Positions 55,333 through 63,471 of a DNA stretch of 64,000 nt are shown here, one piece after another. The DNA is taken from contig NZ_RQYL01000001.1 in the NCBI RefSeq assembly GCF_003860125.1, forward strand, positions 1 to 64,000. The letters are read 5' to 3'. The stretch is from Fretibacterium sp. OH1220_COT-178. GTDB taxonomy: Bacteria > Synergistota > Synergistia > Synergistales > Aminobacteriaceae. The position numbers and the translations under genes are program-made. Below the pieces are notes generated by a model that saw only the letters and a program-made list of their open reading frames with translations, did no database searches and was not told the origin of the DNA. Each line of letters opens with the position of its first letter. Position 1 is the stretch's first letter.

Positions 55333-56835
55333 ATGCGTTTGAAGTTCCCCCTGCTATTGTCCGTATTCCTGGTCCTTGTCGCCGCCCCCGCATCCTTGGC
55401 TCTCGGCGATACGCTGACGGTGGCCGCCGCTTACGACGCCAAGGCGCTCGATCCGGCAGTCATGATCGACGCTCCGGCCAGCTTCGTCAGCATTCACATC
55501 CATGAAAACCTGCTCCGCATCGACGAGAATTCGAAGCTCCTGCCCCAACTTGCGGAGAGCTACGAACAGCTCGATCCCACAACCTATCGGTTCGTTCTGC
55601 GCAAGGGGGTCAAGTTTCACAACGGCGAGGAGCTCAAGGCATCGGACGTCAAGTTCACCATGGAGAGGGCCATGTCTCCCGCAGGCTCGGCCACGCGCGC
55701 TTACAGCAAGGATCTGGAGTCCGTGGAGGTCGTCGACGACTACACGGTTCTGCTGAAGCTGAAACAGCCCTCCACCCCCTTTCTGATGCTGCTCACGCTC
55801 TCCTGGGGCGGAATCGTCAACGAGAAGGCCGTCAGGGCCGCCGGGGAAAAATATGCCATGGAGCCGGTCGGCACGGGACCATTCCGCTTCGTCGACTGGC
55901 AGAAGGGCGATCGGATCACTCTGGAACGTTTCGACGACTACTGGGGCAAGAAGCCGCACTACAAGACCCTGATCTTCCGCAGCGTCCCCGAGCCCACGAG
56001 CCGCGTGGTCGAGCTGGAGACCGGCGCGGTCGACCTCGCCCTCGAGATTCCCGTCAACGAGATCGACCGCGTCACGAGCGGACAGGACACCAAGCTGCTG
56101 CGCACCCTGTCGAGCTCCTACACCATCATGGGATTCAACTGCGAACGCGCTCCCTTCGACAACCCGGAGGTCCGCAAAGCCATCTCCCTGGCCGTGAACA
56201 CCGAGGGGATCCAAAAGGCCATCCGGCGCGGAGAGGGCTCCGTCCCCCTTGGGCCGCTCCCCGCCTTCATGCCCTACTTCGACCCCAACCTGCCGAAACA
56301 CGAATACAACCCGGAGAAGGCCAAGGCCATTCTGGAGAAACTGGGACTCAAGAATCTCAAAATGGCGCTTTGGACCAACGAGAAGAAGGAACGCGTGGAT
56401 ATGGCCACGATCATTCAGGCCCAACTGGCAGAGATCGGCGTAACGGTCGACATTCGCGTGATGGAGTGGGGGGCCTACTTCCAGGGGCTCAAGGAGAAGG
56501 CGAACGACGCTTTCATGATGGGATGGATGAACAACGTCCCCGACCCCGATCCCCTTTGTTCGGGCGTTTTTTTCTCCAAGGTCAAGGGACAGACAAACTG
56601 GTGCTTCTTCGGGGACGACCGCATCGACGAGTTGATCGCGCTGGGGCGACAGACCCCGGACGGCCCCGAGCGGGGCGCCATTTACAAGGAGCTTCAGCAC
56701 CGGATCGTGACGGACCTGGTCCCCTGCCTGTATATGGACGCGGACGAAATACGGGTGGGGGCGAACAAAAAGGTCCAGGGCTTCGTACTCTACCCCAGAG
56801 GGTACCAATCTTTGGCGGAAGTGTACTTCGAGTAG
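55333..56835 (+). CDS. ABC transporter substrate-binding protein, family 5 (OppA/DppA-like)
   Basis: Periplasmic protein of 500 residues. Signal peptide at residues 3-22. Family features: AAAYDAKALDPAVMIDAPASF near the start, LAESYEQLDPTTYRFVLRKGVKFHNGEELKASDVKFTMERAM (the classic family-5 motif), and VETGAVDLALEIP-type segments. It binds peptides, or in some members opines, nickel or glutathione. No permease or ATPase gene is next to it, so it may serve a transporter elsewhere. The start ATG at 55333 lies 11 bases after AAAGGAG. Confidence 0.92.
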   Translation: MRLKFPLLLSVFLVLVAAPASLALGDTLTVAAAYDAKALDPAVMIDAPASFVSIHIHENLLRIDENSKLLPQLAESYEQLDPTTYRFVLRKGVKFHNGEELKASDVKFTMERAMSPAGSATRAYSKDLESVEVVDDYTVLLKLKQPSTPFLMLLTLSWGGIVNEKAVRAAGEKYAMEPVGTGPFRFVDWQKGDRITLERFDDYWGKKPHYKTLIFRSVPEPTSRVVELETGAVDLALEIPVNEIDRVTSGQDTKLLRTLSSSYTIMGFNCERAPFDNPEVRKAISLAVNTEGIQKAIRRGEGSVPLGPLPAFMPYFDPNLPKHEYNPEKAKAILEKLGLKNLKMALWTNEKKERVDMATIIQAQLAEIGVTVDIRVMEWGAYFQGLKEKANDAFMMGWMNNVPDPDPLCSGVFFSKVKGQTNWCFFGDDRIDELIALGRQTPDGPERGAIYKELQHRIVTDLVPCLYMDADEIRVGANKKVQGFVLYPRGYQSLAEVYFE

Positions 56836-56874
56836 CTTCAAGAGCCCTCCGAACGTCATAACCACATGACGCGA

Positions 56875-56903
56875 ACGGGCCTCCGGAGTCCGCGGAGGCC
56901 CGT
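56875..56903. terminator. Bidirectional terminator between two binding-protein genes
   Basis: Stem acgggcctccg / cggaggcccgt (11 bp) with a 7-base loop between the convergent family-5 and LivJ-like genes; a T-run follows on the plus side shortly after. Confidence 0.7.
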
Positions 56904-56919
56904 CGCTATTGGTACTTTT

Positions 56920-58071
56920 TCAGTTCGCCATGGGCTCCCACTTCTCCAAGAAGACCAGCTTGCCGTCCCTGGCCTGGAAGATCGAAGCGGGTTTGTTCAT
57001 GGGGTTGTGCGTCTCCTTGTCCACGGTCCACTTGAAATGCGTGACCTGCAGATCCTTAGTATTCTCGATCGCGTCCTTGACAGCCTCTCCCTCGGCCAAA
57101 CCTGCGGCTGCGACAGCGTGAGCGATCATCAGCACGATGTCGTAGCCGAACACCGCATTCATGACCTCCGTGGCATCCCTGCCGTAGACCTTCTTGAACT
57201 CGGCCTTGAAGGGATCGAGAATGGGGTCGTCCGCGCTCACGGGATAAACCCAGTAAGTTCCCTCCATCGCCTTGCCCGCAATCTCGAACATGTTGGGACT
57301 GTAGCCGTTGCCGCCCATGAAATGAGGCGTCCAATCAAGCTCCGCCGCCTGCTTGATGACCAATGCCATCTCCTTGTAGAGCATCGTCAGCGCCACCGCA
57401 TCTGCGCCCCACTCCTTCGCCGCGGTCAATTGCGCCCGAAAGTCGACGTCTCCCCCCCGGTAGGCCCAGAACCTGTTTTCTACCCCCAGCTCGTCCGCCC
57501 GCTTCTGAACATACTCCGTCAGCCCCTCGGAATAGGCGTCGCCAATGTCGCCGATTATCGCTAATTTCTTGGCCCCGCATTTCTTAATCAGATAGTCCGC
57601 TATGACCATCCCCTGATACGGGTCCGTGTAGCTGATGCGGAACATGTAGGGCCTGACCTTACCCGTATCGGGATCGACGGTGACGGCAAGGTTCGACGCG
57701 GTGCTGGAGACGATAGGAATCCGGGCCTTATCCGCAACCGGCGCGACGGCAAGTTGGATGCCGCTATAGTTGCTGCCTCCGACCGCCACGACGCCGTCCT
57801 CGTACATGAGCCTCCGTACGGCGATGACCGCCTCCTCCGGCTTGCCTTTGATGTCGTAGCAAATCAGCTCGATGGGACGCCCCAGCACGCCCCCATCGGC
57901 GTTGATCTTCGAGACCGCCAGGCTGGCCCCGTCCCTTTCGTGCTGCCCCCAAGTCGCCCCCTCCCCCGTCAGAGTGGCGATATAGCCGACCTTGATGGGC
58001 TCGGCTGCAAACCCCGCAGCCCCGAACAACACAAAGCACCACGCCCACGACACGATTCTCGACAGTCTCAC
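56920..58071 (-). CDS. ABC transporter substrate-binding protein, LivJ-like
   Basis: Periplasmic protein of 383 residues of the branched-chain amino-acid family. Signal peptide at residues 5-22 (cut after FAA). Family features: PIKVGYIATLTGEGATWGQHERDGASLAVSKINADGGVLG, SNYSGIQLAVAPVADKARIPIVSSTAS, the Tyr/Asp-rich hinge YRISYTDPYQGMVIADYL-type segment, and FMGGNGYSPNMFEIAG. GTG at 58071 follows AGAGGTGG. There are no permease or ATPase genes. Transcribed from a good promoter at 58143-58171. Confidence 0.93.
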   Translation of the reverse strand: MRLSRIVSWAWCFVLFGAAGFAAEPIKVGYIATLTGEGATWGQHERDGASLAVSKINADGGVLGRPIELICYDIKGKPEEAVIAVRRLMYEDGVVAVGGSNYSGIQLAVAPVADKARIPIVSSTASNLAVTVDPDTGKVRPYMFRISYTDPYQGMVIADYLIKKCGAKKLAIIGDIGDAYSEGLTEYVQKRADELGVENRFWAYRGGDVDFRAQLTAAKEWGADAVALTMLYKEMALVIKQAAELDWTPHFMGGNGYSPNMFEIAGKAMEGTYWVYPVSADDPILDPFKAEFKKVYGRDATEVMNAVFGYDIVLMIAHAVAAAGLAEGEAVKDAIENTKDLQVTHFKWTVDKETHNPMNKPASIFQARDGKLVFLEKWEPMAN

Positions 58072-58142
58072 TACGCCCACCTCTTTCGGGCCGGAGGCCC
58101 CGGTATTCCCCGAGACGTCAAATCGTGCTCGGAAGTCGCTAA

Positions 58143-58171
58143 AGTATATTACAGTTCACAAAACAATTCAA
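58143..58171 (-). promoter_or_regulatory. Promoter of the LivJ-like gene
   Basis: The minus strand reads TTGAAT, a 17-base spacer, then TATACT, in an AT-rich region (58150-58210) that stands out from the surroundings. A GC hairpin lies near the ribosome site in the leader. Confidence 0.65.
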
Positions 58172-58267
58172 TCATAAATTTATATTTATCAACATCAAGT
58201 ATTTTGGGGGTTCTCAAGGTCCTAGGCCGACATCGGAAGAAACTTCATCCGTAATTTTTGCAGAACA

Positions 58268-58302
58268 CAGGCGGGAGTCGAAGAGAACTCGACTCCCGCC
58301 TT
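58268..58302 (-). terminator. Terminator of rpsD
   Basis: Stem ggcgggagtcga / tcgactcccgcc (12 bp, perfect) with a 7-base loop, about 40 bases after the rpsD stop. Confidence 0.75.
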
Positions 58303-58342
58303 GTTTGCGACAAAAAACGTTAAGAGCTTTTACGGATAACCG

Positions 58343-58939
58343 CTACTTGGAGTACAACTCGACCGCCAGAATTTCGTTGACGTCGATGGGGAGCTCCTCA
58401 CGCATCGGCTCGCGGATCAGCTTGGCGCTGAACTGCTCGGTATTCTTCTCGATATAGGGAACGTTGAAGGCCACCAGGCCCTGGAAATTATCCTGGAAAA
58501 GAGCGTTGGTCCGGGACTTCTCCTTGAGGGCGATCACGTCGTTGACCTTCACGCCGTAGGAGGGGATATCCACTTTGCGGCCGTTCACCAGGATGTGACC
58601 GTGGTTCACGATCTGACGGGCCTGCCGGATCGAACGGGCAAAACCGATGCGGTACACGAGGTTGTCGAGCCGGCACTCCAGGTTTTTCAGCAGGGCCACG
58701 CCGGTCATCTCCGAGCTCTTCTTGGCGATCTCGAAATAACGCGCAAACTGACGCTCCAAAATACCGTAGTAGGCTTTGATCTTCTGCTTTTCAAGCAGCT
58801 GCAAACCGTATTCGGAAACCTTCTGCCCGCCCCTCATGGGCTTCTTGGTATCCACTCTCTTCATCGCCTTGGGATGACCGCAGACATTGACGCCCAAGTG
58901 GCGGCACAGCTTGAAACGAGGCTCTCTTCGGGTTGCCAT
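58343..58939 (-). CDS. rpsD: 30S ribosomal protein S4
   Basis: Protein of 198 residues that nucleates 30S assembly. Seen: [12 protein letters not shown] at the N-terminus, [60 protein letters not shown] and the C-terminal [29 protein letters not shown]. Two Cys (12 and 20) remain of the four-Cys zinc knuckle found in some S4. It is alone, outside the S13-S11 operon, with its own promoter and terminator. Confidence 0.97.
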   Translation of the reverse strand: MATRREPRFKLCRHLGVNVCGHPKAMKRVDTKKPMRGGQKVSEYGLQLLEKQKIKAYYGILERQFARYFEIAKKSSEMTGVALLKNLECRLDNLVYRIGFARSIRQARQIVNHGHILVNGRKVDIPSYGVKVNDVIALKEKSRTNALFQDNFQGLVAFNVPYIEKNTEQFSAKLIREPMREELPIDVNEILAVELYSK

Positions 58940-59077
58940 AAGGACACTCCTTCTTCAAATTAAATTAGAGGGCCTCAGGGACCCTTCCTTACGCACTCGG
59001 AATGATCGAACGATGCGGCCGACAATCCAGACTGCCATACGCCTTCTTCATCAACACGGTACAGCCACATCTTTTTA

Positions 59078-59106
59078 ATTTTAGCACCGGGTTCAACAGG
59101 TGTAAA
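59078..59106 (-). promoter_or_regulatory. Promoter of rpsD
   Basis: The minus strand reads TTTACA, a 17-base spacer, then TGC-TAAAAT (consensus -35 and extended -10). About 130 bases of leader follow before rpsD; they contain a 31-codon open frame starting at about the predicted transcription start. Confidence 0.7.
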
Positions 59107-59199
59107 TACCAAAACGATAGAAGACGGCATACCTGCATGCCGCGCCGCGTATTCTACTTCATTTTACAGGATGAATCAAGGGGCGATTTCCCCCGTCCG

Positions 59200-59382
59200 T
59201 CACAGGGACTGATCCCTTATGAAGTGCGGCCAGGAATCCTCGATGGCAACCTCGTAGGATTCGAATGTGGTCATGGCGGAAACGTCGTCGATGTGCACGA
59301 CGTCCTCGAACATTCCGAGGTCCTCGGCCCCCGACCAATTTTCAAAATCGAAAAACTTATTGCGCGCATAAACGACGTTCAT
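59200..59382 (-). CDS. Small acidic protein of unknown function
   Basis: A 60-residue acidic protein (MNVVYARNKFFDFENWSGAE at the start), rich in Asp, Glu, Phe and Trp, without Cys and without a membrane segment. The start ATG at 59382 is five bases after a perfect GAGGAGG, so it is probably translated. The sequence does not look like a shadow of any other frame. I recognise no family. It lies 53 bases downstream of the gltX stop, in the same direction, and probably belongs to the ispDF-gltX transcript or has a promoter of its own. Confidence 0.65.
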   Translation of the reverse strand: MNVVYARNKFFDFENWSGAEDLGMFEDVVHIDDVSAMTTFESYEVAIEDSWPHFIRDQSL

Positions 59383-59434
59383 CACAGCCTCCTCAAAAAC
59401 GACTCGAGGAACACCTCATCTCCCGATGTTTCCA

Positions 59435-60808
59435 CTACCCCCCAAGGCGGGATACGGCTTCCTCCCTCCCCAGGGCAAAAAGCACGAGGGGCAGGGCGGC
59501 CCCGCGATCCAGGCCCGTCAAAAAAAGCCGCAAGGGATGGAAGAACTCCTTTCCCTTCAAGCCGTGCTCCTTCATGAAGGAGCGGAGCAGGGCATCGAGG
59601 GCCTCTCCGTTCCAGGGCTCCAGAGTCTTCAGGACAAGGGCCAGTGCCGACATCCACGGCTCTCGTCCGTTTTCAGGAGGCTCCACCAAAAACGATACGG
59701 CCCGCATCAGCTCCCCCGTAAAGGGATGCGCATCGATCAGATCGTCGAGCAGTGCGTCGAGCCGGCCCCCGCAGAAACCGAAACGAGGGTCCGACGCCAC
59801 GACCTCCCGACGGATGCGCGCCCCGCCCCGCCTTCGCATCGCCTCCCGCTGCCAGTGCAACAGGTGCGTCTCGTCGTGGAGAGGAGAGGAACGCGATATC
59901 CGGCCGAGCGAAAAATCGCCGGCAAGGAACTCCAGGGAGAAGGGGGAGACGGACCCGCTCGGGGACCAGCTCAGCGTCGCCAGATAGGCGCCGAGTCCCT
60001 CCGGCAGGAAACCCCGTTCCCGATATTCCCTTACGGAGGTCGAGCCGGTACGCTTGCTGAGCTTTTGCCGGTCCATCGAGAGGATCATGGGGATGTGCGC
60101 GAAGACGGGACGCGGACAGCCGAGCCGGTCCAGGATCGCCAGCTGGCGCGCCGTGTTGGGGATGTGCTCGTCCCCCCGCAGGACGTGGGTGATCCCCATC
60201 AGATGATCGTCCACGGCGGACGCAAAAAGGTAGGTCGGCACCCCGTCGCTCCGCTCCAGGACGAAGTCGCCGATCGTGCCGGCCGGGAAGAACTGCGCCC
60301 CACGAACCGCATCCTCGAAGGCGATGTCCCCGTCCCGAAGCGCGAAACGCCAACAGGGCCTTTCCCCGGAGGCGATGCGGCGCTTGACCTCGGCCGGGGA
60401 AAGGTTCCGGCAGCATCCGTCGTAGCGCGGCGGCTCCCCCCGCTCCAGCCGCTCCCGCCTCAGGGCATCGAGCCGCCCGTCCGAACAGAAGCAGGGATAG
60501 GCCGCCCCCGCATCCCTGAGCCGGAGCAGCCATTCCGAGTAGAGGCCGAGGCGCTCGCTCTGCCGATACGGAACGGCCCCGGAGACGTCCGGTCCCTCGT
60601 CCCAATTCAGGCCCAGCCAGCGCAGATCCTCCATCAGACGCACCTCGAAATCCCTTCGCGAGCGCTCGGCATCCGTGTCGTCGATCCTGAGGACGAAACA
60701 TCCGTCCTTCCCCGCCGAGCGGGCGAACAGGAAATTGAAGAGCGCCGTCCGCGCCCCCCCGATGTGGAGCTCCCCGGTGGGCGAGGGAGCGAAGCGCGTC
60801 CGTATCAT
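59435..60808 (-). CDS. gltX: Glutamyl-tRNA synthetase
   Basis: Class I synthetase of 457 residues. The HIGH-type motif is in RFAPSPTGELHIGGARTALFNF and the KMSKS-type loop is KLSKRTGS. Other segments: RIDDTDAERSRRDFE, HVLRGDEHIPNTARQ and IPMILSMDRQKLSKR. KLSKR is common in this family. ATG at 60808 overlaps the ispDF stop as ATGA. The C-terminal anticodon-binding domain is present. Confidence 0.96.
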   Translation of the reverse strand: MIRTRFAPSPTGELHIGGARTALFNFLFARSAGKDGCFVLRIDDTDAERSRRDFEVRLMEDLRWLGLNWDEGPDVSGAVPYRQSERLGLYSEWLLRLRDAGAAYPCFCSDGRLDALRRERLERGEPPRYDGCCRNLSPAEVKRRIASGERPCWRFALRDGDIAFEDAVRGAQFFPAGTIGDFVLERSDGVPTYLFASAVDDHLMGITHVLRGDEHIPNTARQLAILDRLGCPRPVFAHIPMILSMDRQKLSKRTGSTSVREYRERGFLPEGLGAYLATLSWSPSGSVSPFSLEFLAGDFSLGRISRSSPLHDETHLLHWQREAMRRRGGARIRREVVASDPRFGFCGGRLDALLDDLIDAHPFTGELMRAVSFLVEPPENGREPWMSALALVLKTLEPWNGEALDALLRSFMKEHGLKGKEFFHPLRLFLTGLDRGAALPLVLFALGREEAVSRLGG

Positions 60809-61974
60809 TCCGTGCCCTCCCCGTAAGCCAGGGTCGCCGCCGCCCAGCAGGTCATGGAACGCCCAAGGCCAGGATCCCCGGTCCCCTCGGCGGACTTCGC
60901 CTTGAGGTTGACGCAGTTTGGCCCGCCGGGGTTCAGGAGTGCCGAAAGCCGCATTCGCATCTCGGGCAGATGGGCGTTCAGGCGCGGGACCTGGGCCTGA
61001 ATGACCGAATCCACCCAAAGGACCCGCCAGCCCTCGCCCCGAATGCGCTCCACGACGCAACGCAGGAGTTCCATACTGTCCGCGCCGCGGTACGCCTCGT
61101 CGCTCGCCGGAAAGAGGTTGCCGATATCCGGCAGCCCCGCCGCCCCGAGCAGCGCATCCGACACGGTATGGGCCAGGAGGTCCGCGTCCGAATGCCCCAG
61201 AAGCCCGAGGGGGGAGCCCTCGATGCGAACCCCTCCTAAAATCAGCGGGCGCTCCGGCACCAAGCGGTGCACGTCGTATCCCAGGCCGGTGCGAACGCCC
61301 AAGGGCCTCGCCGCCCCGCCCTTGAGCGCCCTCGCCATCTGTAGGTCCTCCGGCCACGTAACCTTGAAGTTCAAACGCTCTCCCTCCAGACAGCGGAGCT
61401 CCAGCCCCGCGGCAAGCCAGGCCTCGGCCTCGTCCCTGAAGGACGTTCCGTGCCGCTCCAAAACGGACAGCAGTGTGGTGCGGCAGAAGGACTGGGGCGT
61501 CTGGGTCGCAAAGAGCTCCTCCCGATCCACCGCCCGGATCCGTCCACTCCCCGCATCGATGCGCTTGAGTGCGTCGGCGATCGGAAGGACGGGCACCGCC
61601 CCGACGCCCTCGTCCGTCGCGGCCATCAGCCGTCTCAAAAGCGCTCCGCCCACGAGGGGACGGGCGGCGTCGTGCACCATCACGTAGTCACACGAACAGG
61701 CCGCGAGGCCGTTCATGACCGACTCGGCCCGCGTGCTCCCCCCCTCGGCCAAACGCAGCGGGACGACGCTTTCCTCCGGCCAGGCCTGAGACACGACCTC
61801 CCCACGGGGAAGGACCAGCACGACCTCCACAATTCCGTCATCACCCATAGAGGCTGCCAGGTCGGCGCTCCAGCGCCACAGCGGACGGCCCTCCAGAAGG
61901 CGAAACTGTTTTTTCTCCCCGCCGATCCGACTTCCGCTCCCCCCAGCGACGATCAAAAAAGAAAAGGAATTCAT
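60805..61974 (-). CDS. ispDF: Bifunctional IspD-IspF isoprenoid enzyme
   Basis: Fusion protein of 389 residues joining two enzymes of the MEP pathway. Residues 1-225 are IspD: FLIVAGGSGSRIGGEKKQF and VMVHDAARPLVGGALLRRL. Residues 227-389 are IspF: RTGLGYDVHRLVPERPLILGG, LLGHSDADLLAHTVSDALLG and AGLPDIGNLFPASDEAYRGADS. IspE acts between them and is absent from the window. The order ispDF-gltX is seen in other bacteria. Start ATG at 61974. Confidence 0.96.
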   Translation of the reverse strand: MNSFSFLIVAGGSGSRIGGEKKQFRLLEGRPLWRWSADLAASMGDDGIVEVVLVLPRGEVVSQAWPEESVVPLRLAEGGSTRAESVMNGLAACSCDYVMVHDAARPLVGGALLRRLMAATDEGVGAVPVLPIADALKRIDAGSGRIRAVDREELFATQTPQSFCRTTLLSVLERHGTSFRDEAEAWLAAGLELRCLEGERLNFKVTWPEDLQMARALKGGAARPLGVRTGLGYDVHRLVPERPLILGGVRIEGSPLGLLGHSDADLLAHTVSDALLGAAGLPDIGNLFPASDEAYRGADSMELLRCVVERIRGEGWRVLWVDSVIQAQVPRLNAHLPEMRMRLSALLNPGGPNCVNLKAKSAEGTGDPGLGRSMTCWAAATLAYGEGTE

Positions 61975-61986
61975 CGCCCTGCCCCC

Positions 61987-62592
61987 TCAGTCCGGAACGG
62001 CCGTTCTGGACTCGAGGGCCGTATGGAGCGTCATGCGGTCGGCAAACTCGATGGAACCCCCGACCGGAAGGCCGAAGGCGAGGCGCGTGACCTTGAGCGG
62101 CTCCGAACCGCCGGCCCCCTTCAGGACGTCCAGGAGCGCGTAATACGTGAGGTCCCCCTCCATGCGGGGATTCGTCGCGATGATGACCTCCTCGACCTCC
62201 AGCTCCCGTATGTGCTTCAGGAGAAACGCCACGCTCTCCGGGCTCAGGTCCTCGTCGTCGAAGGGGGAGACCCTGCCGCCCAGCACGTGATAGAGCCCGC
62301 TGTAGATGCCGGCCTGCTCGAAGGAAACGAGGTCGTCGATATTCTCGACGACGCAGAGCGTCCTTCGGTCCCTCAGGGCGTCGCGGCATATCGGGCAGGG
62401 GTCTCCCTCCGAGATGTTCCCGCACTCGCTGCAGGTGTGGAGGTCGTCCTTGAGAGAGGCGATGCTGGCCCCGAGTTCCCTGAGCAGCGCGGCATCCTGT
62501 TTGAGGAGATAAAAGACCATCCTGCGGGCGCTCTTGTTCCCCACGCCCGGGAACTTCGTAAAATGGGAGATGAGACGGCCGATCGGGTCCAA
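61987..62592 (-). CDS. recR: Recombination protein RecR
   Basis: Protein of 201 residues in the RecFOR pathway. Helix-hairpin-helix at the N-terminus (IGRLISHFTKFPGVGNKSARRMVFYLL), zinc finger CSECGNISEGDPCPIC, and a Toprim domain (TLCVVENIDDLVSFEQAGIYSGLYHVLGG and IIATNPRMEGDLT). The start is TTG at 62592. It follows ybaB by ten bases and precedes ispDF by 12 bases. Confidence 0.96.
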   Translation of the reverse strand: MDPIGRLISHFTKFPGVGNKSARRMVFYLLKQDAALLRELGASIASLKDDLHTCSECGNISEGDPCPICRDALRDRRTLCVVENIDDLVSFEQAGIYSGLYHVLGGRVSPFDDEDLSPESVAFLLKHIRELEVEEVIIATNPRMEGDLTYYALLDVLKGAGGSEPLKVTRLAFGLPVGGSIEFADRMTLHTALESRTAVPD

Positions 62593-62602
62593 GGAAAATG
62601 AC

Positions 62603-62914
62603 CTAGAAGCTCAGACCAAGCGAGCCCAGGGCTCCGGTGACGGCGCTCATTCTGGAGTTCGCGAGCTCCTTGCTCTTCAGCAGCCCCTCGTTGACCGCCG
62701 CCGTAACCAGGTCCTCCAGCATCTCCTTGTCCTCGGGCTTGATCACCTCGGGATCGATCCGAATCTCCACCAGGGCGCCCTGTCCCGTGAAGACCGCTTT
62801 GACCATCCCGCCTCCGACGCTGGCCTCGACGGTCTCCTCGCCCAGCTTCTCCTGGATCTCCATCATCTGGGCCTGCATCCGCTGGGCCTGCTTCATCATG
62901 TTGTTCAGTTTCAT
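62603..62914 (-). CDS. YbaB/EbfC nucleoid-associated protein
   Basis: A 103-residue DNA-binding protein, paired with recR in many genomes. Seen: NNMMKQAQRMQAQMMEIQEKL, GGGMVKAVFTGQGALVEIRIDPEVI and EDKEMLEDLVTAAVNEGLLKSKEL. ATG at 62914 follows TTAGGAGG at good spacing. Usually acts as a dimer with a coiled-coil part. Confidence 0.96.
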   Translation of the reverse strand: MKLNNMMKQAQRMQAQMMEIQEKLGEETVEASVGGGMVKAVFTGQGALVEIRIDPEVIKPEDKEMLEDLVTAAVNEGLLKSKELANSRMSAVTGALGSLGLSF

Positions 62915-63009
62915 CCGGAAAACCTCCTAAATATTGAGCACCTGTCGCTGCCGATAAATCGCAAATCCAAGGCCGAAAAAAATCCGAACCCATCATGACA
63001 TTCCGGCAG

Positions 63010-63471
63010 CTAATGGTGATACCCGGCCCCCCCAAGGATCGAGAACGCACGGTACAGCTGTTCGGCAAGGAACAGAAAACACATCTCGTGAGGGAACGTC
63101 ATGCGCGAGAGGGACAGGGATTCGTCGGCCCGGGCCGCGACATCGCAGCTCGTTCCCCAGGGGCCGCCCACGATCAGCAGGACCCGCCCTGCCGTCCGCT
63201 CCATCTCCCGGGCAAGGAAGGAAGCCAGCTCCGTGCTGGTCCGCTCCGTCCCATCCTCCCGCAGCAGGACGGCACGGTCCCGAGGACGGATTCGCCTCAG
63301 CAGTTCCAGCCCCTCGCGCTCGATCGCCTCCTCGGGGCGAACCGCCGCGACATCGGGCACCCGATCCACCCCGACGATCCCCGTGGGACGAATGCGCGTC
63401 AGGTACTCCTGGGCCAAAGAGGCAATCCGCCTGTCCTTCAGCTTACCGACGGCGAGGATGACGATCTTCAT
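63010..63471 (-). CDS. rlmH: 23S rRNA (pseudouridine-1915-N3) methyltransferase RlmH
   Basis: Protein of 153 residues, a SPOUT methyltransferase. Family C-terminus is present: LLIVGGPWGTSCDVAARADESLSLSRMTFPHEMCFLFLAEQLYRAFSILGGAGYHH. Start ATG at 63471 overlaps the stop of the WecG/TagA-like gene as ATGA, so translation is coupled. Confidence 0.96.
   Translation of the reverse strand: MKIVILAVGKLKDRRIASLAQEYLTRIRPTGIVGVDRVPDVAAVRPEEAIEREGLELLRRIRPRDRAVLLREDGTERTSTELASFLAREMERTAGRVLLIVGGPWGTSCDVAARADESLSLSRMTFPHEMCFLFLAEQLYRAFSILGGAGYHH

Noticed and set aside
58343-58939. S4 with only two Cys of the zinc motif
   Set aside because: Loss of zinc Cys in S4 is widespread in bacteria.
60040-60070. 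KLSKR instead of KMSKS in GltX
   Set aside because: KLSKR is a normal variant in glutamyl-tRNA synthetases, so this is not unusual.
60805-61974. ispD-ispF fusion as a novel arrangement
   Set aside because: Bifunctional IspDF is well known in several bacterial groups.
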